Shown piece after piece: positions 32,165 to 40,644 of a stretch of 64,000 nt of DNA. The position numbers and the translations under genes are program-made. Origin of the DNA: CAZBGR01 sp964491535 (GTDB lineage: Bacteria > Bacillota_I > Bacilli_A > RF39 > UBA660); contig CAZBGR010000001.1 in NCBI GenBank assembly GCA_964491535.1, positions 6,199-70,198 on the forward strand, in the 5' to 3' direction. The notes under the pieces are model-generated. The model searched no databases and was not told where the DNA came from. It was given only the letters and a program-made list of their open reading frames with translations. The stretch's first letter is position 1. Each line of letters starts with the position of its first letter.

Positions 32165-34780
32165 ATGCTAGACAATAAAGGATTAACTTTAAAAGAGGTT
32201 AAAGAAGCTCGTTATAAGTATGGATCAAATGAATTAAATAAGGCTCCCCATAGAAGTTTTGGTAGATTACTACTTGATAGTTTTGGTGACCCAATTATTA
32301 AAATTTTATTAATTGCTTTAGCTATCAGAACTCTTTTTTTATTGAGTAATTTTGATTGGTATGAAACAGTTGGGGTAGCGATATCAATTCTTTTAGCTTC
32401 TTTCATTTCAACTATTTCTGAATATGGAAGTGAAGCTGCTTTTAAAAGATTACAAGAAGAAGCCTCTAAATTAAAATGTAAAGTATATCGCAATTATATT
32501 CTTAAAGAAATATATATTAATGAAGTAGTCAAAAATGATCTTATTTTAATTCAAGCTGGAGATAAAATACCAGCTGATGGGCTTTTAATAAGTGGTAGTA
32601 TAGCCGTTGATGAATCACCATTGAGTGGTGAAAGTAAAGAAATTAATAAAAACGTAATTGATAATAACAAATTATTTAGAGGTAGCATTATTTCAGCAGG
32701 CGAAGGAAAAATGTTAGTTACTGCGGTAGGTAATAATACTGTTTATGGTCATTTAGCCGTCGAATTGCAAGATGAACAAAGGGATAGTCCCCTTAAAACT
32801 AAATTACATACTTTAGCTAAGGTTATAAGTAAAATAGGTTATATTGGAGCCTTCTTAGTCGTTAGTGCTCATTTATTTAATGTTCTTTTTATTCAATATC
32901 ATTTTGATTTTTTAATTATTAATAAAATAATTAGACAACCTCCTTTAATGTTAAGTCATCTTTTATATGCGATTACTTTAGCGGTTACGGTAATAATTGT
33001 GGCTGTCCCTGAAGGACTACCAATGATGATTACGGTTGTTTTATCTTCTAATATGAAGAAAATGATTAAAGATAATGTTTTAGTTAGGAAAATGGTAGGT
33101 ATTGAAACCTCAGGCGGCATAAATATTTTATTCGCTGATAAAACAGGAACAATTACTAAAGGGCACCTCGTAGTTCAACAATTTTTAGATGGACAGGGAA
33201 AAACTTATGAAATTAATAAATTAAATAAATATTCAGAATTATTAACCATAATTAAAAAAGCTATCTTTTATAATAATGCTTCTATCTATGAACCTAAAAG
33301 CGGACAAGTTATTGGGGGAAATGCTACTGATAAAGCCTTAATGGAAGGCTTTAAGCAATATTTTAATAGTTTAGATAAAGAGTTAACAATAAAACAAATT
33401 GCCCCTTTTGATAGCAAAAATAAAATATCAGTTACTTATATAGAAGAGCCCTATTATCTTTATCTAATTAAAGGGGCTCCTGAAAAAATTATTAGTCATT
33501 GTGATAGTTACTATAATCAAAAGGGACAAATAACAAGCTTAATAAAAAAAACTAAGCTTAAAGATGTTATTGATAAAGAAACGATTAAAGGAGTACGCTT
33601 TATTGCTCTAGCTACTTCTAAAAAGCCTATTAATAGTGATTATCTTTCTAATCAATTAACTTTAGTTGGTTTAATCAATATTAAAGATGAAATTAGGAAA
33701 GAAGCTAAAATGGTTATTAAAGAAGTAGAAGAAGCTGGTATTCAGGTAATAATGTTAACTGGTGATGCTAAAAATACCGCTAAAGCAGTCGCCAAAGAGA
33801 TAGGTTTATTAAAAGATAATGATTATCTTTTTACTTCAGAAGAATTAAATAAACTAGATGATGATTATTTAAAAAAGATAATTCCTAAATTAAAAGTTGT
33901 CGCTAGGGCCTTGCCTCAAGATAAAAGTAAATTAATTAAACTAGCCCAGGAATTAGGAATGGTCGTTGGCATGACAGGTGATGGTATTAATGATGCTCCT
34001 GCCTTAAAGAAGGCCGATGTAGGCTTTGCGATGGGTAGTGGTACTGAAATAGCTAAAGAAGCTTCTGATATTGTTATTTTAGATAATAATTTAAAATCAA
34101 TTGCCAAAGCTGTTCTTTATGGAAGAACTATTTTCAAAAGTATTAGAAAATTTATTATTTTACAATTAACAATTAATTTATGCGCTTTAGGATTATCAAT
34201 CATAGGCCCCTTTATTGGAATTGAATCCCCTATTACAGTTGTTCAAATGCTTTGGATTAATTTAATTATGGATACTTTAGCAGCCCTAGCTTTTGCTGGG
34301 GAACCTGCTTTAAAAGAATATATGAAAGAACTACCTAAAAAAAGAAATGAACCTATTATTAATAATTATATGATTAGGCAAATACTTTTTACCGGCGGCT
34401 ATTCATTACTACTTTGCTTATTCTTCCTTAAATCCCCTTTTATTGCTCATCTTTTTGATTATCATCAAAATGATGCTTACTTAATGACTGCCTTTTTCGC
34501 TCTTTTTATCTTTGTTGGAATCTTTAATAGTCTAAATGCTAGAACTCATCGCTTAAACCTCTTAGCATATATTATTTATAATAAAAGCTTCATCCTAATT
34601 ATGGGCTTAATTTGCTTTATTCAAATACTAATCATTTATAAGGGGGGCTCTTTATTTAGAGTTATTGGCCTTAGTATAAAAGAATTATGGTTCGTTATCT
34701 TTTTAGCTTTCACCGTTATCCCCATTGATTGGTTTAGAAAAATACATCTTAGAACTAAAAAACAAATAGGTGGTGTGTAA
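32165..34780 (+). CDS. P-type ATPase, calcium-transporter (PMCA-like P2B) type
   Basis: An 871-residue cation pump. Visible are the A-domain TGES equivalent (LSGESKEI), the membrane motif VAVPEGLPMMIT, the phosphorylation site DKTGTITKG, the nucleotide-domain KGAPE, and the hinge TGDGINDAPALK. Membrane helices are arranged as in Ca2+-ATPases with a C-terminal set of six. VAVPEGLP is typical of Ca2+ export pumps of the plasma-membrane type. The ATG at 32165 is chosen because GAGGAG lies just upstream; the frame extends 21 codons further to a TTG without a site. No regulator gene is adjacent. Confidence 0.92.
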   Translation: MLDNKGLTLKEVKEARYKYGSNELNKAPHRSFGRLLLDSFGDPIIKILLIALAIRTLFLLSNFDWYETVGVAISILLASFISTISEYGSEAAFKRLQEEASKLKCKVYRNYILKEIYINEVVKNDLILIQAGDKIPADGLLISGSIAVDESPLSGESKEINKNVIDNNKLFRGSIISAGEGKMLVTAVGNNTVYGHLAVELQDEQRDSPLKTKLHTLAKVISKIGYIGAFLVVSAHLFNVLFIQYHFDFLIINKIIRQPPLMLSHLLYAITLAVTVIIVAVPEGLPMMITVVLSSNMKKMIKDNVLVRKMVGIETSGGINILFADKTGTITKGHLVVQQFLDGQGKTYEINKLNKYSELLTIIKKAIFYNNASIYEPKSGQVIGGNATDKALMEGFKQYFNSLDKELTIKQIAPFDSKNKISVTYIEEPYYLYLIKGAPEKIISHCDSYYNQKGQITSLIKKTKLKDVIDKETIKGVRFIALATSKKPINSDYLSNQLTLVGLINIKDEIRKEAKMVIKEVEEAGIQVIMLTGDAKNTAKAVAKEIGLLKDNDYLFTSEELNKLDDDYLKKIIPKLKVVARALPQDKSKLIKLAQELGMVVGMTGDGINDAPALKKADVGFAMGSGTEIAKEASDIVILDNNLKSIAKAVLYGRTIFKSIRKFIILQLTINLCALGLSIIGPFIGIESPITVVQMLWINLIMDTLAALAFAGEPALKEYMKELPKKRNEPIINNYMIRQILFTGGYSLLLCLFFLKSPFIAHLFDYHQNDAYLMTAFFALFIFVGIFNSLNARTHRLNLLAYIIYNKSFILIMGLICFIQILIIYKGGSLFRVIGLSIKELWFVIFLAFTVIPIDWFRKIHLRTKKQIGGV

Positions 34781-34853
34781 AATTATTACTATCTTTATTT
34801 TTTTATTAAACCAAATTAATTACTTTTTATTTTATCTTTAAAAAATTATTCCA

Positions 34854-34878
34854 TAAAAAAAACAGGTTTCCCCGTTTT
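34854..34878 (-). terminator. Terminator of spoIVA
   Basis: AAAACGGG-GAAA-CCTGTTTT followed by T residues, overlapping the spoIVA stop. Confidence 0.8.
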
Positions 34879-36352
34879 AGATAACAATAGCAATCATATT
34901 ATGAGAACCTTTATTAACTGCTTTAGTTAAGGCTCCTTGTAATTTATATCTAATATTATCAGGCATCATCAATAGTTTAGCTTGAATACCTTCTTGAACA
35001 ATAACATCTAAACTACGACCAAATATTTCTGATTTCCATATGTTAGAAGGACTAGTTTCATAATCTTTCATTAAATAATTAATTAATTCTTTACTTTGTA
35101 ATTCTGAACCAATAATAGGTTCAAAAGTACTTTCAACATCAACCTTAATCATATGGACTGATGGAGCGACTGCTTTTAATTTAACCCCGTAACGACCTCC
35201 TTGCCTAATTATTTCAGGAGTATCTAACTTTAAATCACTAAGCGTTGGTAAAGCAACTCCATAACCAGTTTTCTTAACCATCTTTAAAGCCCCTTTAATT
35301 TGATCGTATTCATTTTTAGCTTCGTTATAATCCTGAAATAGACTTAATAATTCCGCTCGACTAGCAACATTAATTCCAATGATATCTTTCAATACCTCAT
35401 TGTATAAATGATTTGGAGCATGTAAAGAAATAGTTATTTCTCCCGTTGCTGGATTTACATCTGATAAATAAGCTTTACTAATAAATTCCGAATCAACAAA
35501 ATGATTAGTAATTCCCTCAATATCTCTTAATTTATCAACTTCTACAACACTTTCTTTAATTTTATCAATATAAAGTTCTTTTAACCAATGATCAGGCTTT
35601 AAACACCCAATCCATTCAGGCATATTAATATTTATTTCTAAGACTGGAAATTCATATAAAGCTTCTCTTAAAACAGTATATATTTCCTTCTCGCTCATTG
35701 TTTCAATGCTAATTGGTAAAACCGGTACTTGATAATCATCATGTAATTTTTCAGCTAATCTTTCAGTTTCTGGCAACATCGGATTAGTTGAATTAAGTAA
35801 TACTATAAAAGGTTTTCCAATTTCTTGTAATTCTTTAATTACTGTTTTTTCAGCTTCTACATATTCATTTCTTGAAATTTCTCCAATTGAACCATCAGTA
35901 GTTACCACCACTCCAATTGTAGAATGATCTCTAATTACCTTTTCTGTTCCTATTTCAGCTGCCTCCACAAATGGTATTTCTTCTTCATACCATGGTGTTC
36001 TAACCATTCGTGGTCCATTCTCATCTTCATACCCTTTAGCAGCTGGTATTACATAACCAACACAATCAACTAACCTCACATTAACACTAAAATCATCTAA
36101 TTCAATTTTAGCTGCATTACTAGGTACAAATTTAGGTTCAATCGTCATAATTGTTTTTCCTTGAGCACTTTGAGGAAGTTCATCTAAACATCTTTTCTTT
36201 TCATATTCATCATTAATATTAGGAACCACTAACATTTCCATAAACCTTTTAATAAAAGTTGATTTCCCCGTTCTAACTGCACCTACAACCCCTAAATAAA
36301 TATCACCGCCCGTTCGCTCGCTCAAACTTCTAATAATATCTATTTTTTCCAT
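34877..36352 (-). CDS. spoIVA: SpoIVA, spore coat basement-layer ATPase
   Basis: A 491-residue protein starting MEKIDIIRSLSERTGGDIYL with a Walker A motif VGAVRTGKSTF (about 22-32), followed by a TRAFAC-like GTPase fold that hydrolyses ATP, a middle domain and the conserved C-terminal assembly domain ending NKGSHNMIAIVI. SpoIVA polymerises on the forespore surface to anchor the coat. Length matches Bacillus (492). A sigma-E promoter stands just upstream (36384-36412). Confidence 0.97.
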   Translation of the reverse strand: MEKIDIIRSLSERTGGDIYLGVVGAVRTGKSTFIKRFMEMLVVPNINDEYEKKRCLDELPQSAQGKTIMTIEPKFVPSNAAKIELDDFSVNVRLVDCVGYVIPAAKGYEDENGPRMVRTPWYEEEIPFVEAAEIGTEKVIRDHSTIGVVVTTDGSIGEISRNEYVEAEKTVIKELQEIGKPFIVLLNSTNPMLPETERLAEKLHDDYQVPVLPISIETMSEKEIYTVLREALYEFPVLEININMPEWIGCLKPDHWLKELYIDKIKESVVEVDKLRDIEGITNHFVDSEFISKAYLSDVNPATGEITISLHAPNHLYNEVLKDIIGINVASRAELLSLFQDYNEAKNEYDQIKGALKMVKKTGYGVALPTLSDLKLDTPEIIRQGGRYGVKLKAVAPSVHMIKVDVESTFEPIIGSELQSKELINYLMKDYETSPSNIWKSEIFGRSLDVIVQEGIQAKLLMMPDNIRYKLQGALTKAVNKGSHNMIAIVI

Positions 36353-36383
36353 AACATCCCTACTTTCATATCTTTTTCATTAA

Positions 36384-36412
36384 AATGTATGATAACAAAA
36401 GAAAAGATATGA
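36384..36412 (-). promoter_or_regulatory. Candidate sigma-E promoter of spoIVA
   Basis: TCATATC (36412-36406), a 14-base spacer and CATACATT (36391-36384). The -10 box is an exact match to CATACAnT and the -35 box matches six of seven positions of KMATATT. spoIVA is sigma-E dependent in Bacillus. The 5' leader would be about 25 bases. Confidence 0.75.
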
Positions 36413-36426
36413 AGAAAAATCAATTA

Positions 36427-36672
36427 TTAATCAATATATTGATTTAAATTGTTAGGAAGATCATCATTAACCACGGCCTTTATAATTTTTGCTTCTTGTT
36501 CTTTAGAAATCTTTTTACCCGACATTATACATAGTTGATCGATTACTTCTTTTAATGTTTTTTCATCCTTTAAATTATTTTGCTGTAATTTTTTAGCTAA
36601 TTCCATAATTGAAGCCTTATTAACACTGGTTTTTTGTTCAATCTTTTTAAAAAGATGATCATTTAAAATCAT
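36427..36672 (-). CDS. spoVIF: Stage VI sporulation protein F (SpoVIF/YjcC)
   Basis: An 81-residue helical protein: FFxxIEKKT-like N-terminus (LFKKIEQKTSVNKASIMELA), then NNLKDEKTLKEVIDQL and SGKKISKEQEAKIIKAVV. This pattern fits the small SpoVIF family, needed for coat assembly and late sporulation under sigma-K. GGGGG precedes the start. A near-perfect sigma-K promoter lies at 36690-36718. It precedes spoIVA on the same strand, but the two have separate sporulation promoters. Confidence 0.82.
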   Translation of the reverse strand: MILNDHLFKKIEQKTSVNKASIMELAKKLQQNNLKDEKTLKEVIDQLCIMSGKKISKEQEAKIIKAVVNDDLPNNLNQYID

Positions 36673-36689
36673 TTTACATCCCCCTTTTT

Positions 36690-36718
36690 TAATATATGTA
36701 ATTAAGATAATATTGGTT
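36690..36718 (-). promoter_or_regulatory. Candidate sigma-K promoter of spoVIF
   Basis: AACC (36718-36715), a 16-base spacer and CATATATTA (36698-36690): both boxes match the sigma-K pattern mACm-N16-CATAnnnTA. It lies in the short gap after der. Confidence 0.7.
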
Positions 36719-36720
36719 AT

Positions 36721-38031
36721 TTATTTTTCACCTCGATTTTTAAATTGTAAGATAATAGGAGTTCCCTCAAAATTAATGTTTTCTCTAATTTTATTTTCTA
36801 AATAACGATAATATGAAAAATGTAATAATTCTTTATTATTAACTTGAAATAAGAATTTAGGAGGATGAGTTCCATTTTGATTGACAAAATAAACTTTTAA
36901 TCTTTTACCCTTATATGAAGGAGGGGGATTTAAACTAATAGCTTCTTGAATAAGATCATTTAATAAACTTGTTTTAAGTTGCTTATTAGCATTTTCATAA
37001 ACTATTTTTAATTTTGGCATTAAAGTAGATAATCTTTTTTTAGTTAAAGCTGATAAAAAAACAATTGGAGCATATGGAATAAAATTAAATTGATCTCTTA
37101 TCTTTTTAGTAAAATCACTTATGGTTAAATCCTTAATCTTATCCCATTTATTAACTACTAATATTAATGATTTACCTTCTTCAATAATATAACTAGCGAT
37201 ATGTTTATCTTGGGCTAAAATACCTTCTTCAGCATTTAAAACTAATAAACAAACATCACTCCGACTAATAGCTTTTAATGCCTTTAAAAAACTATAATAT
37301 TCTATTTTTTCATATGTTTTACGACTTTTACGAATCCCAGCAGTATCAATTATGACATATCCTTGATTATGATATTTAAAATGAGTATCAATCGCATCTC
37401 TAGTTGTTCCTGGTTTGGATGATACTATAGTTCTTTTTTCATTAAGAAGAGCATTAACTAAACTACTTTTTCCTACATTAGGACGTCCTAAAACTGAAAA
37501 CTTAATTAAATCATCATTAATATAAAAAGTTGGTTTAGCTTTTAAATAAATAATTATTTTATCAAGTAAAGTCCTAAAACCAGTCCCATGCTCACCACTA
37601 ATTTGAAAATAATCATTAAAACCTAATTCATAAAAATCATAAAGATTATCTTTAGCTTTAAGGTGATCTATTTTATTAATAGCCACCATTACTTGTTTAT
37701 TACTTTTAAAGAGCAAATCTCTAATAACAAAATCATCCGCTGTTAAACCCTCTTTCCCATCAATAATAAAAATAATAAGATCAGCTTCTTCAATAGCTAT
37801 TTTAGTTTGAATCATAATTTCTTGGTTAAACAATTCTTTTTCAACAGTTATACCACCAGTATCAATTAAACCAAACTTAAAATCAAGATACTTAACTTGT
37901 CCATAAAGACGATCTCTAGTAATACCTGGTTCATTATCAATAATAGCTATTCGTTGACCAACTAAACGATTAAAAACAGTTGATTTACCAACATTAGGTT
38001 TACCTACTAAAGCTACTAATAAGCTTGACAT
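36721..38031 (-). CDS. der: Ribosome-biogenesis GTPase Der (EngA)
   Basis: A 436-residue tandem GTPase for 50S assembly. G-domain 1: GKPNVGKST, DTGG, NKID. G-domain 2: GRPNVGKSS, DTAGIRK, NKWD. A KH-like domain at the C-terminus contains PPSYKGKRLKVYFVNQ. Length is standard. It is followed on the same strand by sporulation genes with their own promoters. Confidence 0.97.
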   Translation of the reverse strand: MSSLLVALVGKPNVGKSTVFNRLVGQRIAIIDNEPGITRDRLYGQVKYLDFKFGLIDTGGITVEKELFNQEIMIQTKIAIEEADLIIFIIDGKEGLTADDFVIRDLLFKSNKQVMVAINKIDHLKAKDNLYDFYELGFNDYFQISGEHGTGFRTLLDKIIIYLKAKPTFYINDDLIKFSVLGRPNVGKSSLVNALLNEKRTIVSSKPGTTRDAIDTHFKYHNQGYVIIDTAGIRKSRKTYEKIEYYSFLKALKAISRSDVCLLVLNAEEGILAQDKHIASYIIEEGKSLILVVNKWDKIKDLTISDFTKKIRDQFNFIPYAPIVFLSALTKKRLSTLMPKLKIVYENANKQLKTSLLNDLIQEAISLNPPPSYKGKRLKVYFVNQNGTHPPKFLFQVNNKELLHFSYYRYLENKIRENINFEGTPIILQFKNRGEK

Positions 38032-38054
38032 AATTACACCTTCTTTAGTTTTAT

Positions 38055-38543
38055 TTACATTAATTTTAATGATAACTTTAAAAGATCATTGACTTTATCA
38101 TTATAAATAATATTACTATTTTCTAATAAAAAGTTATATGCTTTATCATCAATTTCATCTTTTAATTCAATATAATATTGATGATGATAATAAATGTTTT
38201 TAATATTATCCTTTAAGGTATCTAAAATAAAATAATCATCAATTTCATATAAAAAAAGGTCATCTAAATTAATGGTTATTTTCATATCAACTTTATTACC
38301 CCCGATACTAAAATACTCATTACATAATTTATCAACTTCAATTATAATTCCATAAATAGAATTTTCATGAACCTTCACATTATAATATCCTTCAATCTCT
38401 AAATGATAAACCTTATTTAAACTTCTAAATAATTTTTTAAAATATTCTTCAACACTTTTCTTATAATTAAGTTTTAAGTCTTTAAGATGATACTTATTTA
38501 AATAAATAATAAAATTATCATTAGTTACATATTCTATTTTCAC
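38055..38543 (-). CDS. Protein of unknown function
   Basis: A 162-residue soluble protein starting MKIEYVTNDNFIIYLNKYHL, with two alternating strand/helix halves (about 1-75 and 85-162) and no cysteine other than one near residue 73. The layout, with an N-terminal strand-rich part and a second alpha/beta part, loosely resembles MecA-type adaptors, but no diagnostic motif is present and I would not assign it. It lies between der and ysxC, probably in the same operon. Confidence 0.6.
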   Translation of the reverse strand: MKIEYVTNDNFIIYLNKYHLKDLKLNYKKSVEEYFKKLFRSLNKVYHLEIEGYYNVKVHENSIYGIIIEVDKLCNEYFSIGGNKVDMKITINLDDLFLYEIDDYFILDTLKDNIKNIYYHHQYYIELKDEIDDKAYNFLLENSNIIYNDKVNDLLKLSLKLM

Positions 38544-38596
38544 ATCTTCACCCTAAATTAGTTTATGAAAACTAAATAGGAGCGTTAATGTTAATC

Positions 38597-39196
38597 TTAA
38601 TCAATATCAATAAAATCAAGATACTTTTCAATTACTTCGTGAGTTTCCTTTTTGCCATCTCTAGTAATATTAGAAAATAAAATTAAATTATCTCCAATTA
38701 CTAAATCTAAAGTATCTGCTATTAAATTTTTTTGTTTTTCTCGATGATTAGGATTAACCTTATCAATTTTAGTAGCAATAATAGTTACTTTTTTTTCATA
38801 ATATTTTAAAAAGTTATACATTAACAAATCATCTTCAGTTGGTTTATGCCTAAAATCAATAATCATAAAAACTTCTTTTAAATTAGAACGATTAACTAAA
38901 TATTCCTCTATCATTAGCCCTAATTTTTTTTGTTTCTTTTTATTAGTACTAGCATAACCATACCCGGGGGCATCTACTAAATAAAAATCATTATTTATTA
39001 AATAAAAATTTAAAGTTTGAGTTCGACCAGGTTTAGATGAAGTCCGAGCATAATTCTTACGATTAATTAGAGTATTAATAAAACTACTTTTACCCACATT
39101 ACTTCTTCCTACTAATAAAAATTCTGGTTTATTATCTATTGGATATTGGCTAACTCGAACAGCACTGATGGATAAATTAACATTACTTATTTTCAC
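38597..39196 (-). CDS. ysxC: Ribosome-biogenesis GTPase YsxC (EngB)
   Basis: A 199-residue GTPase for late 50S assembly. Motifs: GRSNVGKSSFIN (P-loop), TSSKPGRTQTLNFY (switch I), VDAPGYGYA (G3), TKIDKV (G4). It overlaps the end of nrnA by 14 bases. Size and start (MKISNVNLSISAVRVSQYP) fit the family. Confidence 0.96.
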   Translation of the reverse strand: MKISNVNLSISAVRVSQYPIDNKPEFLLVGRSNVGKSSFINTLINRKNYARTSSKPGRTQTLNFYLINNDFYLVDAPGYGYASTNKKKQKKLGLMIEEYLVNRSNLKEVFMIIDFRHKPTEDDLLMYNFLKYYEKKVTIIATKIDKVNPNHREKQKNLIADTLDLVIGDNLILFSNITRDGKKETHEVIEKYLDFIDID

Positions 39197-40178
39197 TTTT
39201 TCCTCCTTTAATTATCTTATTCTCTATTTGATATTTTTTGCTTAAATTATCTAAAGCTTTAATTAACGCTAAAGCTTCATCAAGGGTATTAACTCTTGCC
39301 CCACTAGCGTATTTATGTCCTCCGCCATTATATTGTTCTGCTAACTGATTAATAATAGGACCCCTTGAACGAATATTAATCCTAAAGGTTTTTAATTTTA
39401 GATCTTCAGAAACAGCTAACCAAATATAAAGTTCTTTAACATGACTAAAATAACTAATTAAATTACCCGCACTAGCAGCATCAACTTTATACTTTTTAAT
39501 AAGCTCAGCTGTTAAAATTATATAACCTACTCCATATTCAGTAATAATCATCTCCGAGGCCATATAACCTTGTAATCTAATTTCATTTAAAGATCTTAAA
39601 TATAATTGATCATATAAAAATCCAATATTAATTTTCGTTTTATCAAGTAATTGTTTAGTTAAAGCAAAAGTTTTTACTGAGGTATAATCATAAAGAAATC
39701 TTTCTGTATCAGCTACTAAACCAAGGAATAATCGTTCAGCAGCATAGGTAGTCATTTTTAATTTGGATTTAAAAACTAATTCCATAATCATTTGACAAGT
39801 ACTAGAAGATAACGGATCAACCCATTCAATATCGGCAAATTTTTCCATTAAAGGATGATGATCTATTTTAATAACATAATCAAAATTAGTGGCTTTTACA
39901 CCATCAATTCTTCTTTGTTCAGGAGTATCAAAAACAATTAATAATGATGATTGATAATATTCTTCTTTCATCTTATCTAATTTACCAATAAATTTAAATT
40001 TAATTGTTGGTGCTCCAACAGCATATACTTTTTTATTAGGAAATGTGTTTAAAATAATATCCCGAAAAGCAATTTGAGAACCTAAAGCATCAGGATCAGG
40101 ACCAATATGTCTAGCAATAACAATCGTTTTATATTTTTTAATCATTTTATATATATGGCGATATCGATTATAAAACAC
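39183..40178 (-). CDS. nrnA: DHH/DHHA1 phosphoesterase (NrnA-like oligoribonuclease / pAp phosphatase)
   Basis: A 331-residue protein of the DHH superfamily. Catalytic motifs: VIARHIGPDPDALGS, FDTPEQRR, KIDHHP and DTERF, plus the DHHA1 substrate motif YNGGGHKYASGA. It degrades nanoRNA and 3'-phosphoadenosine 5'-phosphate. Unlike GdpP it has no membrane or PAS part. The GTG at 40178 is kept: AAAGGTTGAT is close upstream and the N-terminus fits the family. Confidence 0.92.
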   Translation of the reverse strand: MFYNRYRHIYKMIKKYKTIVIARHIGPDPDALGSQIAFRDIILNTFPNKKVYAVGAPTIKFKFIGKLDKMKEEYYQSSLLIVFDTPEQRRIDGVKATNFDYVIKIDHHPLMEKFADIEWVDPLSSSTCQMIMELVFKSKLKMTTYAAERLFLGLVADTERFLYDYTSVKTFALTKQLLDKTKINIGFLYDQLYLRSLNEIRLQGYMASEMIITEYGVGYIILTAELIKKYKVDAASAGNLISYFSHVKELYIWLAVSEDLKLKTFRINIRSRGPIINQLAEQYNGGGHKYASGARVNTLDEALALIKALDNLSKKYQIENKIIKGGKSENK

Positions 40179-40267
40179 TTTATCAACCTTTCTATTTAGT
40201 TAAAACTTCTCCTTTATTATACAATAAAATAAGAAATATCACAAAAAATAAAATTTTTATAAAATAT

Positions 40268-40308
40268 AAAAAAATAGGGTCTAAGCAAAAGAATTGTTTA
40301 GACTCTAT
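40268..40308 (-). terminator. Terminator of the SASP gene
   Basis: ATAGAGTCTAA and TTAGACCCTAT pair (one mismatch) across a 13-base loop, followed by TTTTTTT. Confidence 0.8.
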
Positions 40309-40337
40309 TATATTTATGTCAATGCCTACTTTGACGA

Positions 40338-40565
40338 TTATTTACTTTGCAAATTTTGAGTATTTCCAAAAGAACCACCTAATTGTGCTTCACCCATTTG
40401 AACTAAACGTCTCGTAATTTCACCACCAACAGTTCCATTAGCCCTAGAAGTTGAATCAGGACCTAAATTAACTCCAAATTCATTAGCTATTTCATTCTTC
40501 ATTTTGTCAATAGCTTGCTTTGCTCCCGGCACAACCATTTTATTACGGTTACTACCACTGTTCAT
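40338..40565 (-). CDS. Alpha/beta-type small acid-soluble spore protein
   Basis: A 75-residue SASP with both family signatures: KNEIANEFG (the GPR protease cleavage region) and the DNA-binding part NGTVGGEITRRLVQMGEAQL. It saturates spore DNA, protecting it from UV and heat, and is degraded by GPR at germination to supply amino acids. The ATG at 40565 follows AGGAGGTG; the frame upstream is untranslated leader. A sigma-G promoter lies at 40591-40620. Monocistronic with its own terminator. Confidence 0.96.
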   Translation of the reverse strand: MNSGSNRNKMVVPGAKQAIDKMKNEIANEFGVNLGPDSTSRANGTVGGEITRRLVQMGEAQLGGSFGNTQNLQSK

Positions 40566-40590
40566 CGTTTTTTCACCTCCTATACACTTA

Positions 40591-40620
40591 TAGAATGTGA
40601 TTTTTTTCCTTATATCATAC
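40591..40620 (-). promoter_or_regulatory. Candidate sigma-G promoter of the SASP gene
   Basis: GTATG (40620-40616), an 18-base spacer and CATTCTA (40597-40591), matching gnATR-N18-CATnnTA at every specified position. SASP genes are the classic sigma-G targets. Confidence 0.75.
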
Positions 40621-40644
40621 ATAAATAACGATGGTAATTAATCC

